A stretch of 64,000 bases of DNA from Antitrichia curtipendula (taxonomy: Eukaryota; Streptophyta; Bryopsida; Hypnales; Leucodontaceae): contig OX579635.1 of the NCBI GenBank assembly GCA_951230915.1, forward strand, positions 12,462,001 through 12,526,000, given 5' to 3'. Position 1 is the stretch's first letter. Each line of letters opens with the position of its first letter. Both the position numbers and the translations under genes were made by a program. Below the pieces are notes generated by a model, which saw nothing but the letters and a program-made list of their open reading frames with translations, made no database searches and had not been told where the DNA came from. Positions 25,166 to 36,166 of this stretch are shown here, in pieces.

Positions 25166-28100
25166 ATGCAGGAGCCCACAGCTGGATCTCTCCGGGGGGA
25201 CCTCATCAGCAAGCTTTCCGTGACCTGCAAAGCTGCGCGGGATGTTCAGGTGGAGCGCCACAACTTCGACCAGTGCGCGGATTACTTGGAGCAGCTTCAC
25301 ACAGTGGTGTCCTGCTTGACTGCAACGAAGGAGCTTGAGAGTGAGGTTCTGGAGCCTCTTCTCCGTGAGGTTCAAATCACACAGAATTTCATTGCCTCCT
25401 GCAGCTGCAAGTGCCGGTTGTACATCGTCACGCATTCTCGCACTATTGCCAAGCATCTTGAGGATATCACTCACAGCATCGGTGTCTACGTGCGTCTCAT
25501 TCCCTCGTCGACCGTGCACGAGGATGCGAAAGGGTCGGTGGAAACTTTGGCCCGGGGCATGCAGCAAGCGCACTACGAGGTCGAGGATTTGAACTCCCAG
25601 ATCTGCGGGATTCTGGAGCTTGATATCGAGACGTTGAACCGGGATTTGATATTACAAAGGGACTTCTTGACAGGCCTTGCACGAGCAGCAGGGTTGACTG
25701 ACCTAGACCGAGAAAGCTCCAGGCTGAAAAGCGAGATTGAGTTTCTGAAGCGCGACATGCAAGACGCCAAGGACCCGTATGATCTGCACATGATGGACGT
25801 CGTGGGGAATGTGTACAACAACCTGGTGCAGCAAAATAACACCAACCAGGCCAGCCCCTCCGAGGATCCGACTGCCATACCCAACCACCGGGAGTACCGT
25901 CGCCTGGAGCCTCTGTACGAGGCGTTCATATGTCCTCTGACGAAGCAGATCATGCGTGAGCCTGTTTCTTTGGAAAATGGCTTGACGTATGAGAAGTCCG
26001 CTATCGAGCGATGGTTTCAGGACTGTCGAGATGCGGGGAAGGAAACCACTTGCCCGGTGACAGGGCAAGTGATCACCTCACCGCCGAAGCCCAGCATCGC
26101 CTTTCGGAACACCATCGAGGAATGGACGACACGAAATGAACAGGCGCGCATTGGCATTGCCAAGGTTCTACTCACAGCCGAAGCTTCCGAGAGTGATGTG
26201 TTATATGGGCTCAAGGACTTGCAAGTGCTGTGTAGGAAGAGGACGAATAAGTACAAAATCCGGAATGCGGGAATGATTCCGCAGATTGTGGACCGCCTGA
26301 AGAATGAAAAGGATGTTCGAGTTCGAGCTCTTGTTACTCTTCAAATGCTCGCGGAAGAGGACGAGGAGGCGAAGGTCTGTCCAACTCGTAGACTCCTATC
26401 CCTTCTATTCTTTCATTGCATTGCACTTGGAGTGTTTCTCTTTGTAAACAAGGTAGAGGATACTATTTGCGTCGCTTTAAGTAACATTTTGACATATTTA
26501 GGAGTGCTATCATTAGGAGCTGGGGAGAGACCTTTGGGTACAAGAGCCAGTTCTGTTAAAAGGCAATATTTTAAGTAAATTTCTTTTGCAACTTCAAAGT
26601 GGGGAGGTTGTAGACCACTTGCTAATGAGTGCAACTAAGTGTGTGAAAAGATGAGCTCCCGTTGGTTACAGGGGTCAGTACAGGAGACGGGTAATGGTTT
26701 AAGTATACTCTACCCTAAGTAGCCAAGAGCTTGAATGAAATCAATTGTGTGCGTGTCTCTGTTTGCAGGCTGTCCTCGGAGAAACGGACATAATTCGACA
26801 GGCCGTGAAGTGTTTGGCAAGAGACGAACCCGATGAGCGAGAGGAGGCAGTGAAGGTACTTTACGAACTATCAAAGTCGTATCCCATGTGCGAGAAGATT
26901 GGTGCAACCAATGGCGCCATCCTCTTCCTCGTGGGCCTCACCAGCAATAACCCGGAGAGTACGGAGGCAAGCGTTTTAGCTGAACGAGTGCTGACCAATC
27001 TGTCACAATGTGACAGAAACGTCATGCAAATGGCAGAGAATGGTCGCCTGCAACCTCTCCTCGATCGCCTTACTCAAGGTCCATCCCACACTCTATCAAC
27101 TAACTTTGCAATGAACATATTTTGGGGATCCTGTGTCTAATTTTTCTTTTCTAGTGTGCTGTCGTCGAGTTATCCCGCGCAGGTGATACGGACTCGTGTA
27201 TGCTTGCATCTCGTACTACTTACGATAATGAGTCTTTGGCGTGATATTCATCGAGTCAAAAGCATTTCCTGCTCCAGTAGGGCTTGAATTTTAGAGTATT
27301 TGAAGATTTTCTTTTAACCCTAAAATCTTTTCTTGAATTTTATTCATATTTTCGCATATATCTGAGTATATCTCTGAGAACCAATACAGTATTCCCCTCG
27401 ATTTCATCAAATTGGTCATAATGGAAGGTTTCATTTTAAATTTATTTGGACAAAACATCACCCAAAGCAATGTGGCCTTTGGAGCACTTTGGGGTTAATT
27501 AAGTGACAGGTACTCTATGATGGGAGATATACTGTTGTGCTTGTCCCTGATTAGACATGACTATACTACATCTGGGAAATATATTTTTACATGGGACTAA
27601 CATTTACACACCATCTGGTTGCAGGGGACGCGGAAGTGCGAGTCGAGATGGCCGAAGAGCTCGCCGACCTCACCCTCACGACCGAAGGCAAGGCCCGCGC
27701 TGGGGAGAATGTGTCCCGGACGTTAGTGGAGATGCTGAACAGCTCCAGCAGCTCCTCGGAGAAAGCCGCGGCTCTGCGAGCGCTCAGCGGGATCTCCACC
27801 CTGGAGAGTAACGGCAGCAAGCTTATGGAAGCCGGGGTGTTGGTCCCTTTGATGCGCGACCTCTTCGTCGTGGGCCCGAACATGGTCCCCATGAAGCTCA
27901 AAGAGGTCGCAGCCACCATCCTTGCCAATGTCGTCAACGCCAGTGGCATGTGGGAGAGCATCCCCATCGACGCGGACGGCAACACGCTCACCTCCGAGGT
28001 CATCGTGCACAACTTCCTCCACTTGGTCAGCAACACGGGACCCGCTATCGAAGCCAAACTTCTGCTTGTTTTAGCAGGTAAGCCAATTTCAATTAAATAC

Positions 28101-29844
28101 CCATTCTCCAATCACCAAACATGAAAGGCACAAGAATTTCTTCCTTTCATAACTAGGACATATATAGGTCTCAGTTTTGTACAATTGATATACCGATTTT
28201 TCCAATTTACCTGAGGATCACCAATCGCTATTGAAGCCAAGCTTCTGCTTGCATTAGCATGTAGGCCAATTTCAATTAAATCTCCAGTTTGCACAAAAAT
28301 GAGAGGCACAAGCTCGAATTTTTTCGTTGATAACCAAGACATTTATAGATTTCACTTCAGTATAATTGTACGTCATTTTCCATTTTAACTGAGAATTGCC
28401 ACTTGAATGGAACCTCCTTTCAGGGTTAGCGTCGAAGCCTCGAGCTGTGAGCCGAGTGGTGGCTGCCATCAAGAGTGCCGGCGCAATGGTGAGCTTAATC
28501 CAGTTCCTGGAGGCTCCTCAACCCGACTTACGTATAGTCTCAATCCGCCTCCTTTACATGCTCTCTTTCTACATGGGCCAGGAGCTTGCCGACGGCTTGC
28601 GCGTCACCACACGCCAATTGAGCACCTTAGTGAAGCTCATCGGTGATTCTGGTGTGACTGAGGAGCAAGCCTTCGCAACTGGCTTACTCGCCAACCTCCC
28701 CTTACAAGACACCTACCTCACCCGGGCTTTACTCGAACAGAACGCACTTCCCATGATAGTCGACCGCATCAACGAAGTGAAGAAGGGCGTGGTGAAGATC
28801 GGCGGGGGGCGCCATATTGCTGCGTTTCAGAAAGGCTTAGTGGGCGTGCTACTGCGGTTCACATACCAATTGGACGACCTTGAAGTCTTGCAAATGGCCC
28901 AGGATTATGACTTGGCTAGCTTGTTTACTGAGCTGTTGCAAACTTCGAGTCTAGACGAGGTGCAACAGTCGTCGGCGCAAGGGTTGGAGAGCTTGTCTAC
29001 GAAGTCTAAGCAGTTGTCGGTGGCGCCGGTGGCGCCAGAGCCGGAACCATATTTCGCCTGCTTCCCGTGTTGGACTAAACCTCCACCGCCGAAGGTGGCC
29101 ACTTGTCTGCTGCATGGGGGCTTGTGCTCAGCGAAGACTAGTTTTTGTTTGATCGAAGCGGATGCCATTGGGCCGCTCGTTGCGTGCCTGGACCACCGCA
29201 ATACCAGTCTGGTGGAGGCCGCCATGGGAGCGCTGTCGACGGTGCTGATGGATGGGGTGAACATTGATCAAGGCGTGGGGGTAAGGGATGCTGACTTTGC
29301 CGTTTCTATGAGCGCTTTGTACGTTGAATTTGTCGGTGTAAAAAATCGTTAATGTCTTCACGAGGATGAGGATTATCATAATCCCACCCTCCCTCTTTAC
29401 AACCCCAAGTGACACGAGAGGTTTATGACATTTGCAATTAGCAGAGTGAAGGTTCACCGAGATGTTCCTGAGTTCCAATTGGGTTGCTAGTAGAAAAAGC
29501 CACTTGAGGCTATGCCCAAAGAGGTTTGATAACCCCTGTTGTGCGTGTTCGGGGATCCTCTGCAGGTGCTCCATGAAGCTGATGCGATCCACCCCATTTT
29601 GACCATCATGCAAGAGCATCGCACTGAGGTTCTGCGGCAGCGAGCGGTCTGGATGGTGGAACGAATCTTACGCAACACAGAGATGGCGCAAGCCATTTCC
29701 ATCGATTCAGGGGTTCACACTTCCCTGGTGGATGCTTTCCGGTATGGGAATTTCCACGCGAAGCAGCTAGCTGAGAAGGCATTGAAAACTTTGAACAAAA
29801 TACCACAGTTTTCGATGGTGATGCCTCTTCCACGGAAACGGTGA
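25166..29844 (+). CDS. PUB43/44-like: U-box/armadillo E3 ubiquitin ligase, SAUL1/PUB44 clade
   Basis: Five exons: 25166-26374, 26769-27078, 27625-28077, 28424-29280 and 29566-29844, giving 1,035 aa. All introns are GT-AG and phases join (0,1,1,0). Layout: N-terminal helical UND-like region (about 1-245); U-box at about 248-325 (FICPLTKQIMREPV...CPVTGQVITSPPKPS); then armadillo-type helical repeats to the C terminus. The C-terminal part has a Cys-rich stretch (YFACFPCW...CLLHGGLC...FCLIEADAIGPLV) that matches a conserved block in Arabidopsis SAUL1 (PUB44) and PUB43. Known members are membrane-associated ligases acting in senescence and immunity. The same role here is inferred. ATG 25166 follows a splice-acceptor-like GTAG, so a leader intron is likely. 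Intron 1 (26375-26768) stays open in frame for 68 codons, so retention would give a protein lacking the ARM region. Confidence 0.92.
26440..26722. repeat. Intron-1 copy of the 24655-25035 segment
   Basis: Direct, diverged repeat of the sequence upstream of exon 1 (see that entry). It lies entirely within intron 1 of the U-box gene. Confidence 0.75.
28043..28408. repeat. 183-bp tandem duplication of an exon-intron junction
   Basis: The unit at 28043-28225 includes the last 35 bp of exon 3, its donor and the start of intron 3. It is repeated at 28226-28408 inside the intron. Matches include CGCTATCGAAGCCAA, CTTCTGCTTG, TTAGCA, GGCCAATTTCAATTAAAT, AGGCACAAG and CTGAG...CACCA. The true donor CAG|GTAAGCC is CAT|GTAGGCC in the second copy, so that donor is weakened. 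The annotated exon uses the first copy. Confidence 0.85.
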
Positions 29845-32800
29845 GCAGCATGTTGATCTCTTTTCCAGTCAAATCATGTTTCGAAGATTTCAAATATCAC
29901 ATGTAGATTTAGGAGATTTCTGGAGCTTGAAAATTTCAAACTTTGTAGAATAGGAGGTGGAGTCTGCATTGATGGCAGGTTTCCACATAGCGTGGGGGAT
30001 TGGGGCGTCCTGGTCCTTCTGTATCATACGTAACGCGAGGTGAATGTGTGCTTAGACTCCTTGCTATTATACACCTTCGGGTGTTTGTTTTCTAGGATGC
30101 AAGGTGAACGATATGTAGTATAAGGTAATTCAAGTATACAGGTAGCTTATTCATTCTTTTCATCCCATGGATTTTTTCAATAACTGACTCTAGTTCAAAG
30201 TCCCATAATGCGAAGGATTTTGAGCTGTCTAAACAATTTCAGATGCTTCATTGGTTTGTCTCTATGGCACTTGTTTGTGTTTTCGGCATTGAACGAATGC
30301 CTGTTTTCTGGTTGTGCTAAAGATCTTGTGCAAGCTGCTATCAATCACGGGCTTGGATAGATGTGCCTGGATTGCCCAGTTGTGCTTAGATGCTTAGTGT
30401 ACTTTGCAGAGTCTCTTGCAAGTTCGGCAAGAACTATCTGTTCAAATATTATCCCCAAGACAGCTCGCATCCACTGGGGTGATTATCTGGGTGGATTATG
30501 AATGTTATCAAGAGCCTATCATGGGAGCTACAAGAAACGGATAAAGTACATCCAAGGATGTTGAAAAAGCAATTTTCCTCTGTTCTTCAACAATGTGACT
30601 AGCTTGGTCACAGGTTGCTTCATAATCATTGTGGAAGATTTTGAGTGAGATCATATTGGGATATGAACGAAAAGGAAAACTCGTCAAAAAATGAAGATGT
30701 GATGTCTAGATTCTTCTAACGTCATAACTTATTTTGCCTAAAAAGTTTGAAGTCTACATCTACCTTCCTACCACAGATTCTTAGGGATTAAAAAAATTAC
30801 AAACTGTCAAAATAGTGTACCTTCACTTTGCTTGTTTTTTGGATTTTTTTAAATTGCTTTAAAAAAATTAATTTAGTAATAAAAATAGATGGGTGCTATT
30901 GGCTTTGTCCCACCAATGATAGATGCAATGTTTGGGACTATACCTTTTGGGTAAGATACCACTCGATTAATCCTAAAGCATTGCACAAGCCAAAAAGTTG
31001 CCAATGGATGACTTCCAAGATAACTATAGAAATGAAGAATGCACCTATTGGTCCATGGGTCAAATCATTTTTGGCAAAGTACTTTGGTGATAGGTAAGGA
31101 GAGACTTCTATGTATTGGCAAAGTTGGTGAAGGCCTAAATTGACTCTTGGAGTTGGTAATGGCTTTGCCTTCATAGCAATTAAACAATTGTTGTTTTACT
31201 TCCATATGAGTAATTGAGTAGAGGGAAAGTATGTGAAGGAGTGGGATTGCCTTCTTATGAAAGTATTCTCTACTTTATTGATAATGAAAATTTGATGTTG
31301 TAGCTTCTTTAATCCTAAAAGGACGGGCCATTTATATTATCACCAAACACTAATTATCCTATAAAAAAATGAATATGTTCAAAATTCAAAAATAGTGAAT
31401 CTCTCATCATGTAGATACATGTTCATTCATAAAAGTAGTGCAATACCAACTTGAAGAATTAGAAATTGATACCTTGTTTGAAGAGTTGAATATACAATTG
31501 GTAATTTATACAAGAGTTGAATATATAAAATTGATACCTCTTTGAAGAGTTGAATATAATCTCTATATTATTTTACAACAAAGTTTCTTTTCTTGTATAA
31601 ATGGTGTAATTGTTTTTGTATTGAAACAAAAGTTACAAAATACCTTCTACAAATCTTTGCATTTGTATTTTTGTAATAATATCCAATAATCTTATAGAAA
31701 ATTCACATAAATAATACTAGATTTAATAGCTTCTAATGTTTTTTCAAAAGTTCCTGAGTTGCACAAAATCATTATATTTTTATTTCACAATGCAATTTTA
31801 AGATCTATAATGTAACAACATGCATGTGTGGGGAAAATATTTTTGTAGTAATATCTTTAAAATAGATCTGTTAGTCATAAAAGACATAATCCAACTATTT
31901 TTAAAAATAAAAATAAAAAATGATATAGAATTTCAATAATATAGAATGATGCTTCTAAATATTAAAGGAGACAGAGTCAATATCCCTTCAATAAATATTG
32001 TTGTAGTGAGAATGGTTATAAGAAGCACTAGTGCTAATTTATGTCTCTTTCCTTTGTGACAATTAGTTTTAAGCAACAACTTCTGCATTATACCATTGAA
32101 TTAAATAAGATATATGAAGCAACATATTTTCAAGAAGATTTGATCATGTATTTTTAAATCATAAAATCTAAATATATAAGCCTTTTAAAATAGACACGCA
32201 TATTTAATAAAACTGAAAAATTACTAATAATATTTTTTATATATTAAATTCAATTTATTTTTTCTATAACACTTTAATGTTACAGTTGTTACAAAGGCAA
32301 GACAACACATTTCAATGCTTTTTGTATCATTATTTTCATCCAAAAAGATAAATCTAATACTTGGAAAGAGCCCTTTACCTTACAACAATTTGCACACTAT
32401 GGTATACAAATTTTCTTCAAAATGCACTATTTTGCATTCTTTTGAAATTTTTTGGAATTCCCATAGCAAAATGCATAATGAATTTGAGGTAGTAGAAAGT
32501 TTTTTGCAAACCCAGTCTATCCAAGAACATACAACTACATCCACAAAATCTATAGAGGAAAATCTTTGCTTAGATGAAAAAACCTAAAAATAAATTGTGT
32601 GCTTTGTCAAAGCGTATCTAGCATACAAAATTAAAAAAAACTCCTTGATAATAATTGGCATCGTGTTTATAATTCTTTATAAGTATTAATTATCATATTT
32701 TTGTGTTTGTACTGTTTAGCAATTTTTATATCAGTTTAATGTATAACTTCTACATTTTGAATCTTAGATTGATAAAATGGATTTGAAAAGCACATTTATT

Positions 32801-33190
32801 ACATTTTCTTTTCTTGAATGTATGTTTTATACAAATTATAGGATAGAAATCCTTTCACTAGCAGGAAGGTGGGCTCGGAAAAGCATAGCTCTAGAGGCCC
32901 ATTTGGGCATGCTTGGTGTCCAAATGTGCCTCTCAAACCATACTCATGCATTGTAGCTTAGTTTTCTATGACTTCCTTCCTACTATTGTTTTGAATTGTT
33001 GATGTAGATCATAAAGAAGCTGCAGAAAATTGGAACAAAATTTCAAGAATAAAACAAGTGCAAATCCAATGCAAAAGTAGTATCAATATCAACATTAAAA
33101 TGTATGCAATTATCTATCTATAAAACCAATTCAGATATTAAAAAATGTTTGTACTTGTGTATCCAATTACATAAGTCTGTATATATATCC
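29845..33190. other. Gene-poor AT-rich spacer
   Basis: The first 700 bp have gene-like composition (3' UTR of the U-box gene). After about 30700 the DNA becomes strongly AT-rich. ORFs of 80-90 codons at 30828 and 32315 show no recognisable features. Confidence 0.5.
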
Positions 33191-33196
<6 letters not shown>

Positions 33197-33231
<35 letters not shown>

Positions 33232-33237
33232 TAAGAT
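33197..33237. repeat. TA dinucleotide microsatellite
   Basis: An uninterrupted run of about 20 TA units, preceded by the imperfect ATATATATCCTATGTG. Confidence 0.95.
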
Positions 33238-34806
33238 TTTCACTTCAATACGTACACAACATTGGATTAAATAAGAGTTGAAAATTGGATTTTTGTAGTA
33301 AGTATGAAATTTGGGTTAAAGTAGGATGATTAAAGCTTATAAAGCTAGAGTCACAAATAGTATTTAATCCTTCAAGGGCATTGCAAGCCCCATAGGCATT
33401 TTGAAAGTCAAAATCTGAATTTTCACATAGTTCTTCATTTTAAATGTTTTAAAGCTTAACTAAAAAATGTAGCTCCAGTAATATAATTTTTACTCCATTT
33501 TAAATTTTTTTTCAAAATAGTTAAAATTATAACTTTTGTGACATTTTGAAGATAGCATCTTGAAAGTTCAAAATGCATGACTTTTGAACTTTTTCTATCA
33601 AATTTCTCTTGGTTTGATTTCAAGGAGTACATCAATTACACCATGATGTTTGTCACTATTGTTTTCATTTTTCATTCTACTTTTATACTATTTTAATCAA
33701 TTTTGTAATTACTATTATTTTTACAAATATTTTTTTTTAGCATATAAAATTCATTTTGGTATTTTTAATAATGAAAAAACGAGATTAAATTTTAGACATA
33801 TATTTCTATATGTAAAAAATATCAAATTTTTGAAATATATATTTGAATATAGAAATCTAATGAAGTTTGACCAAGCATGGACATGAAATGATTAAGGGTT
33901 AACCTTTGAGCTCTCTAATGTTCCAAAAGTGAACAATGGACATAATATAACAAGCTTTAGCTAATAGAAGGTAAGGATATTTCTTTCATCCTTCCATTTT
34001 TAGGAACCTAGGAATGACTTCTACCTCTTGTATTGAACATTGGAGAGCCATCAACGATGTCATTCTTTTCTAATGTAATGATTCATGCAAAATAAAGGAG
34101 AAAAATCTAATACCATCAGTCACCCAATTCCAACATCTACTAAACCCTCCAAATTGCGTCATCCATGTGCACCCCACCCATTACATTACCATAATCCCAA
34201 TATCCCTTAAGCATTAGGACAATGCACTTGGAGAGGGAGACATCAACATGAAGTTTTAGCATGAGTGTACCCAATCACACTTTACCAGTTTAGTCCCAAC
34301 AAACCTTTGAAATTTAAGAAAAAAATCCATTTCTTGTCGGAATGTCTTCACTCCACTTGTAAATGGCTTCTCTCAAACTTCTCAATCTCTAGATAAAATA
34401 CGTGATTTGACAAATAGCTTCTCTAAGGTACCTACAGCTAAATAGTGAAATTAGATTGCCTTTACAATTAGGTTGCCATGCCCCCCAAAAGTTATTGTGT
34501 AAGTCATCAAAGTCAAAAATATCTCTACAGTTACTTCCATTTATATACATGGAGGTTCATGAGTTCCAACTACATTAAAAAAACTAAATCAAAAGTAGTA
34601 TTTTCTTGTATAGAAACAATAAATATTTAAATAATGTGGAATGTCGAGAAATTAGTGAGGGGCAACCTAATTTCACTATTCAGCTGTAGATAGCAGGTTC
34701 TTCTTGGTGATAGGCATGTTTATTTTATCAACATTTTTGGAAAATTTGCTTTCTCCAAATTTGTGAAAGTCGTTGAGAATGAAAAAGTCAGCACGAGATG
34801 AACTTG
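33238..34806. other. AT-rich spacer, nothing recognised
   Basis: No supported gene or repeat. The ORF at 33650-33886 is low-complexity Phe/Tyr-rich. Confidence 0.5.
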
Positions 34807-35084
34807 AGGTAGGTACACCCAAATGTGCCACTGACCTTAAACCGCCATCTATACTATGTGTACATCTCCAAAATCAGTTATGTACCTACGTGGAAGAAAC
34901 GCTTTTAGAACCAAACTTTGTTCCTTAATAACTTTTGCATACAGTACCCAAATGCCATGTAATCTGGTGTGTTGGAACCTCCTTTCACTTGCCTACAAGA
35001 GCATATGAAAATTTTGACCACTCCACTCTAATAATGTAACTAGGCTCAGTAGCAAAAAGTGGCGGTTTTCGGGTGTACCTACCT
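34807..35084 (-). mobile_element. AGGTAGGTACACCC-ended element, copy A
   Basis: 278 bp, with AGGTAGGTACACCC at the left end and GGGTGTACCTACCT at the right. TG lies outside on the left and TA on the right. Its interior is the reverse complement of copy B (35892-36164), e.g. CAAACTTTGTTCCTTAATAA here and TTATTAAGGAACAAAGTTT there. Non-coding. Confidence 0.8.
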
Positions 35085-35891
35085 TAGGCAGACAGGGCAT
35101 TTGAAGAGCAGCAACTTGTGTTCTCAATTGAGTGCCTGCACAATTGCCAAAGCAGAAACCGACAGTTTTCGGTATAATTCCATTTTGTCATACAGATGAG
35201 CTTCTACAATAAGTTAAGCCAACCCCCAACTCATACATGACACGCAGAGCATGGTTTTGGGTTTTGTCACCAAACAGTATTTTAAGCTTTTAGTGTTCTG
35301 GTTTGGGGATGGTAGTCTTCATTTCTTGGTCAAGATGGACGAGGAAAAATTCTCTCTAGTCGAGCTGATTGGGGCACTTGTTTCTTTCATGTGGCCTAAG
35401 TAAGTGCATCCCATTGGCGAATTTGTTGTGACTGACTAAGGTAGGCAAGCCTATTACCACCCTGATTTGCGATCTGACTATGTTGGAGTCAACTTCAATG
35501 GGGTCACCTATTTTTCAAAGGTGTATGCATGTTTCACAAATCAAACCCAAGTGGAATTATAATTTCCTATGAATTGTTGAAGTTGACTGCCCTGAAATTA
35601 CAAATCCGCCCATAGATTAATTTATAAAAGTCCGATCAACAACCCATTACCGCCATAGATTGTATCTATGAGTACTTGGATATCCACCAATCAATGGTAG
35701 ATACATTACCCAAGTTGAAATTAATGAACTGATTTTGTCAGGAAAATAGATGGACTTAGATGAGTTTCAGGGTGGTAATGGGGCCAAAAGTAAGATGTCG
35801 GAAATAGGAAGCTGGCGGGAATAGGTTGGTTTACCTTATTATCTCTCCAGCAAACGACACTTCCTTTATATCCCAATGGAAACAAGGCTTA
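35085..35891. other. Segment bracketed by inverted element copies A and B
   Basis: About 800 bp of more complex sequence than the surrounding spacer, flanked by the two inverted copies. One forward frame from ATG 35335 reads MDEEKFSLVELIGALVSFMW, then has stops at about 35404 and 35437. It reads on as YHPDLRSDYVGVNFNGVTYF before a further stop near 35560. It could be a decayed ORF or chance. No family is recognised. Confidence 0.35.
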
Positions 35892-36164
35892 AGGTGGGTA
35901 CACCCAAAACTGCCACTTTTTGTTATTGAGGCTAGTTACTATTATTAGCCTAGCCAAATTTTCATATGATCTTGTAGGCAAGTGAAAGGAGGTTCCAACG
36001 CACCGGAGAACGTGGTATTTGGATAACGTATGCAAAAGTTATTAAGGAACAAAGTTTAGTTCTAAAATGGTTTCTTTCACATAGGTACAAAATTGATTTT
36101 TGGAGATGTACACAGAGTAAAGATGGCGGTTTAAGGTCAATGGCACATTTGGGTGTACGTACCT
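35892..36164 (+). mobile_element. AGGTAGGTACACCC-ended element, copy B
   Basis: 273 bp, with AGGTGGGTACACCC at the left, GGGTGTACGTACCT at the right and TA on both sides (35890-35891 and 36165-36166). The right-hand TA also abuts the next element, which starts at 36167. Inverted relative to copy A and same orientation as copy C (57331-57619). Confidence 0.8.
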
Positions 36165-36166
36165 TA

